Shown here: piece by piece, positions 6,679 through 7,986 of the stretch | Position numbering within the stretch: position 1 is the first letter of the stretch | Layout: the number at the start of each line of letters is the position of its first letter | NCBI GenBank assembly: GCA_964640055.1 | Contig: CAZXFH010000087.1 | Span: forward strand, 1 to 7,986 | Origin: CAZXFH01 sp964640055 | Lineage (GTDB): Bacteria; Fidelibacterota; UBA2242; JAFGTP01 | Length of the DNA stretch: 7,986 bases | Direction: 5' to 3' | Made by a program: the position numbers and the translations under genes | The notes under the pieces: generated by a model | Seen by the model: the letters and a program-made list of their open reading frames with translations, nothing else | What the model was told of the DNA's origin: nothing | Database searches by the model: none

Positions 6679-6718
6679 ATATATAATAAGACCTCGCAGA
6701 TAAATTTCCGGTCGCAAC

Positions 6719-7986
6719 CTAAAGACTGGAATTCCTTTGATTCTTGGCCGAAGTCATCCATTTTTTAGCCAATACCAGGGCAATAGGAGAAACCATGGCG
6801 ATTAGTCCGTGAAAAAACCACATTTTGCCGGGTTGTAAGGTGACTCCCGGACTAGGTTGTGGTACATAGGCTGCCAGGAAGAAGCCGGCATATAGACCCG
6901 TGATCACTTTGGTCAGGAACCAGGGCAACTGGCCAATGCCCATATAGGCGCCGGTTTTGCCTTCGGGCGCGATTTCCGCGATCCATTCCAGGAAGCGGGG
7001 CTGCCACATGGCCTCACCAATTGTCATCAGGATGACATAGGTCAGAAAGAGGATGACATTCGGTTCGGTAGCCAATAAGAAAGTGGGTAAAGCCATTACA
7101 AAAGTACCGTAGATGACCATGTTGTAAATTTTTGTCCGGCGCGTAAGTCCGGCCACCATAGGTGCTAAAATAAAGATTAACAGCGGATTAATATTGGCAA
7201 AAAGTTCGTAAAAATCGCTTACGAAAGAACCATGGAAAGCGCGATGCAAATAGGGCGGCAGGGTCAGCCAGTTGTGTGCAAACAGCGTTTGCACGGGTAT
7301 CAGGATGAAGATGAAAAAGACAAAGCGGATATCACGGAAGGGATGGTCGGGCCGTTTGCGTAAATACTCCCAAATAGTGACGCCGAAAGCGGCCAGGATC
7401 AGGATAATATAGATCAGATTGTGCAGGGCGGAATCACGGTTACCGATTTGCATGGTCCGGGCCCGGAAGAGCAGAAAAATAACCATAAAGCCCAGGGTTA
7501 ACACCGCCATGGCGATTAAAGGTGCATTATCGATCACCGGGGACTTGGGTTTGGTTTCGGTTGTTTTCGATGTCTCTTGTTTGGCCTCTACTGCGGCATC
7601 CCGTTCGGTTTTAGCGCTTTTGGCTGCCTTTTGATCGGCTTTTTTGGTTAAAAGCAGCATAGTGGCAAAAAGAGCGCCGGCAGTGATTACCGTTAAGAGC
7701 CAGAAAACCGCTGAAATGCCATTGGGTGGAAAACTTTTCTCAAAGGGACGACGAATAAAAGGAGCCACCAGCCCAAAGAAAAAGGCCCCCAGATTCATGA
7801 GTGCATACACCACTGCATACCCCATGGATTTGGTTTTAGGGGTGGTATAACGCTTGATTCCGGCATAGGCAGCCGGCTGGTATAGTCCATAGCCGATAAT
7901 GACAAAAAACAGACCGGCTAACATGACGAAAAACATCGGCGAAAACACCCCTTGACCCAGCGGTAGTGTGCCTGAAAGCGATAGTA
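6719..7986 (-). CDS. MFS transporter, POT-like (5' end beyond the window)
   Basis: This is an inner-membrane secondary transporter of the major facilitator superfamily. The open frame continues without a stop to the right edge, encoding LSLSGTLPLGQG before the GTG at 7948, so that GTG is not the true start and the gene is cut at its 5' end. About 11 hydrophobic segments are visible. Counting residues from 7948: GYGLYQPAAYAGIKRY (19-34) followed by YALMNLGAFFFGLVAP (48-63) resembles the signature region of POT/PTR proton-coupled oligopeptide transporters, and the GEAMWQPRFLEW segment with its following EIAP matches their 'GE...P...AP' helix. A charged Lys/Glu/Ala/Thr-rich cytoplasmic loop (about 103-142) separates the halves. 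The substrate cannot be read from the sequence; peptides are only a family guess. The TAG stop is at 6721-6719, and no clear terminator follows before the response regulator. Confidence 0.82.
   Translation of the reverse strand, partial: LSLSGTLPLGQGVFSPMFFVMLAGLFFVIIGYGLYQPAAYAGIKRYTTPKTKSMGYAVVYALMNLGAFFFGLVAPFIRRPFEKSFPPNGISAVFWLLTVITAGALFATMLLLTKKADQKAAKSAKTERDAAVEAKQETSKTTETKPKSPVIDNAPLIAMAVLTLGFMVIFLLFRARTMQIGNRDSALHNLIYIILILAAFGVTIWEYLRKRPDHPFRDIRFVFFIFILIPVQTLFAHNWLTLPPYLHRAFHGSFVSDFYELFANINPLLIFILAPMVAGLTRRTKIYNMVIYGTFVMALPTFLLATEPNVILFLTYVILMTIGEAMWQPRFLEWIAEIAPEGKTGAYMGIGQLPWFLTKVITGLYAGFFLAAYVPQPSPGVTLQPGKMWFFHGLIAMVSPIALVLAKKWMTSAKNQRNSSL

Noticed and set aside
6690..6713. GACC...GGTC stem after the MFS gene as a terminator
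   Set aside because: It has only four base pairs and a 16-base loop. Too weak to call despite the AT-rich stretch that follows.
6298..7850. Plus-strand open frames opposite the response regulator and MFS genes
   Set aside because: They are shadows of well-supported minus-strand genes, with no recognisable protein features.
7946..7948. GTG at 7948 as the start of the MFS transporter
   Set aside because: The frame stays open to the window edge with sensible coding sequence, and the protein would begin within the transmembrane core. The gene is simply cut at its 5' end.

Overview
The window is a bacterial chromosome segment of moderate to low GC (by eye about 40%, from roughly 29% in one patch to about 50% in others). 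Every gene I can support lies on the minus strand, so transcription runs from high to low coordinates. No rRNA, tRNA, CRISPR array, transposase or integrase is visible. The lineage cannot be fixed from this sequence. Patchy Shine-Dalgarno signals, base composition and the style of the housekeeping proteins would fit an FCB-group relative (Calditrichota or KSB1-like), but that is a guess.

Region 1 (about 6208-7986) looks like ordinary chromosome. It holds the C-terminal part of an MFS transporter with POT-like signatures, running off the right edge, and then a stand-alone CheY-like response regulator with its own sigma70-like promoter.

Region 2 (about 1-6083) looks like a composite defence operon, read in this order: a DprA/SLOG-like protein; a 1143-residue Eco57I/PglX-type adenine DNA methyltransferase with a C-terminal specificity domain; an AbiEi-like antitoxin with an N-terminal winged-helix-like segment; an AbiEii nucleotidyltransferase toxin; and the first 37 codons of a protein whose N-terminus resembles PLD-nuclease/helicase proteins, cut by the left edge. 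Two junctions (DprA-like/methyltransferase and AbiEii/PLD-like) are 4-base ATGA overlaps, which argues for coupled translation. The methyltransferase and the toxin-antitoxin pair are separated by 116 bases, or more depending on the antitoxin start, containing a 6-bp inverted repeat and a 12-bp perfect palindrome. These are good candidates for an antitoxin operator.

Working model (inference): the methyltransferase marks self DNA, the DprA-like and PLD/helicase proteins handle DNA, and the AbiE pair is a built-in abortive back-up under its own autoregulated promoter. Notable details are an antitoxin whose conserved N-terminus has no canonical start codon, a strong hairpin over the antitoxin stop codon, and an AT-rich island that coincides with the methyltransferase specificity domain.
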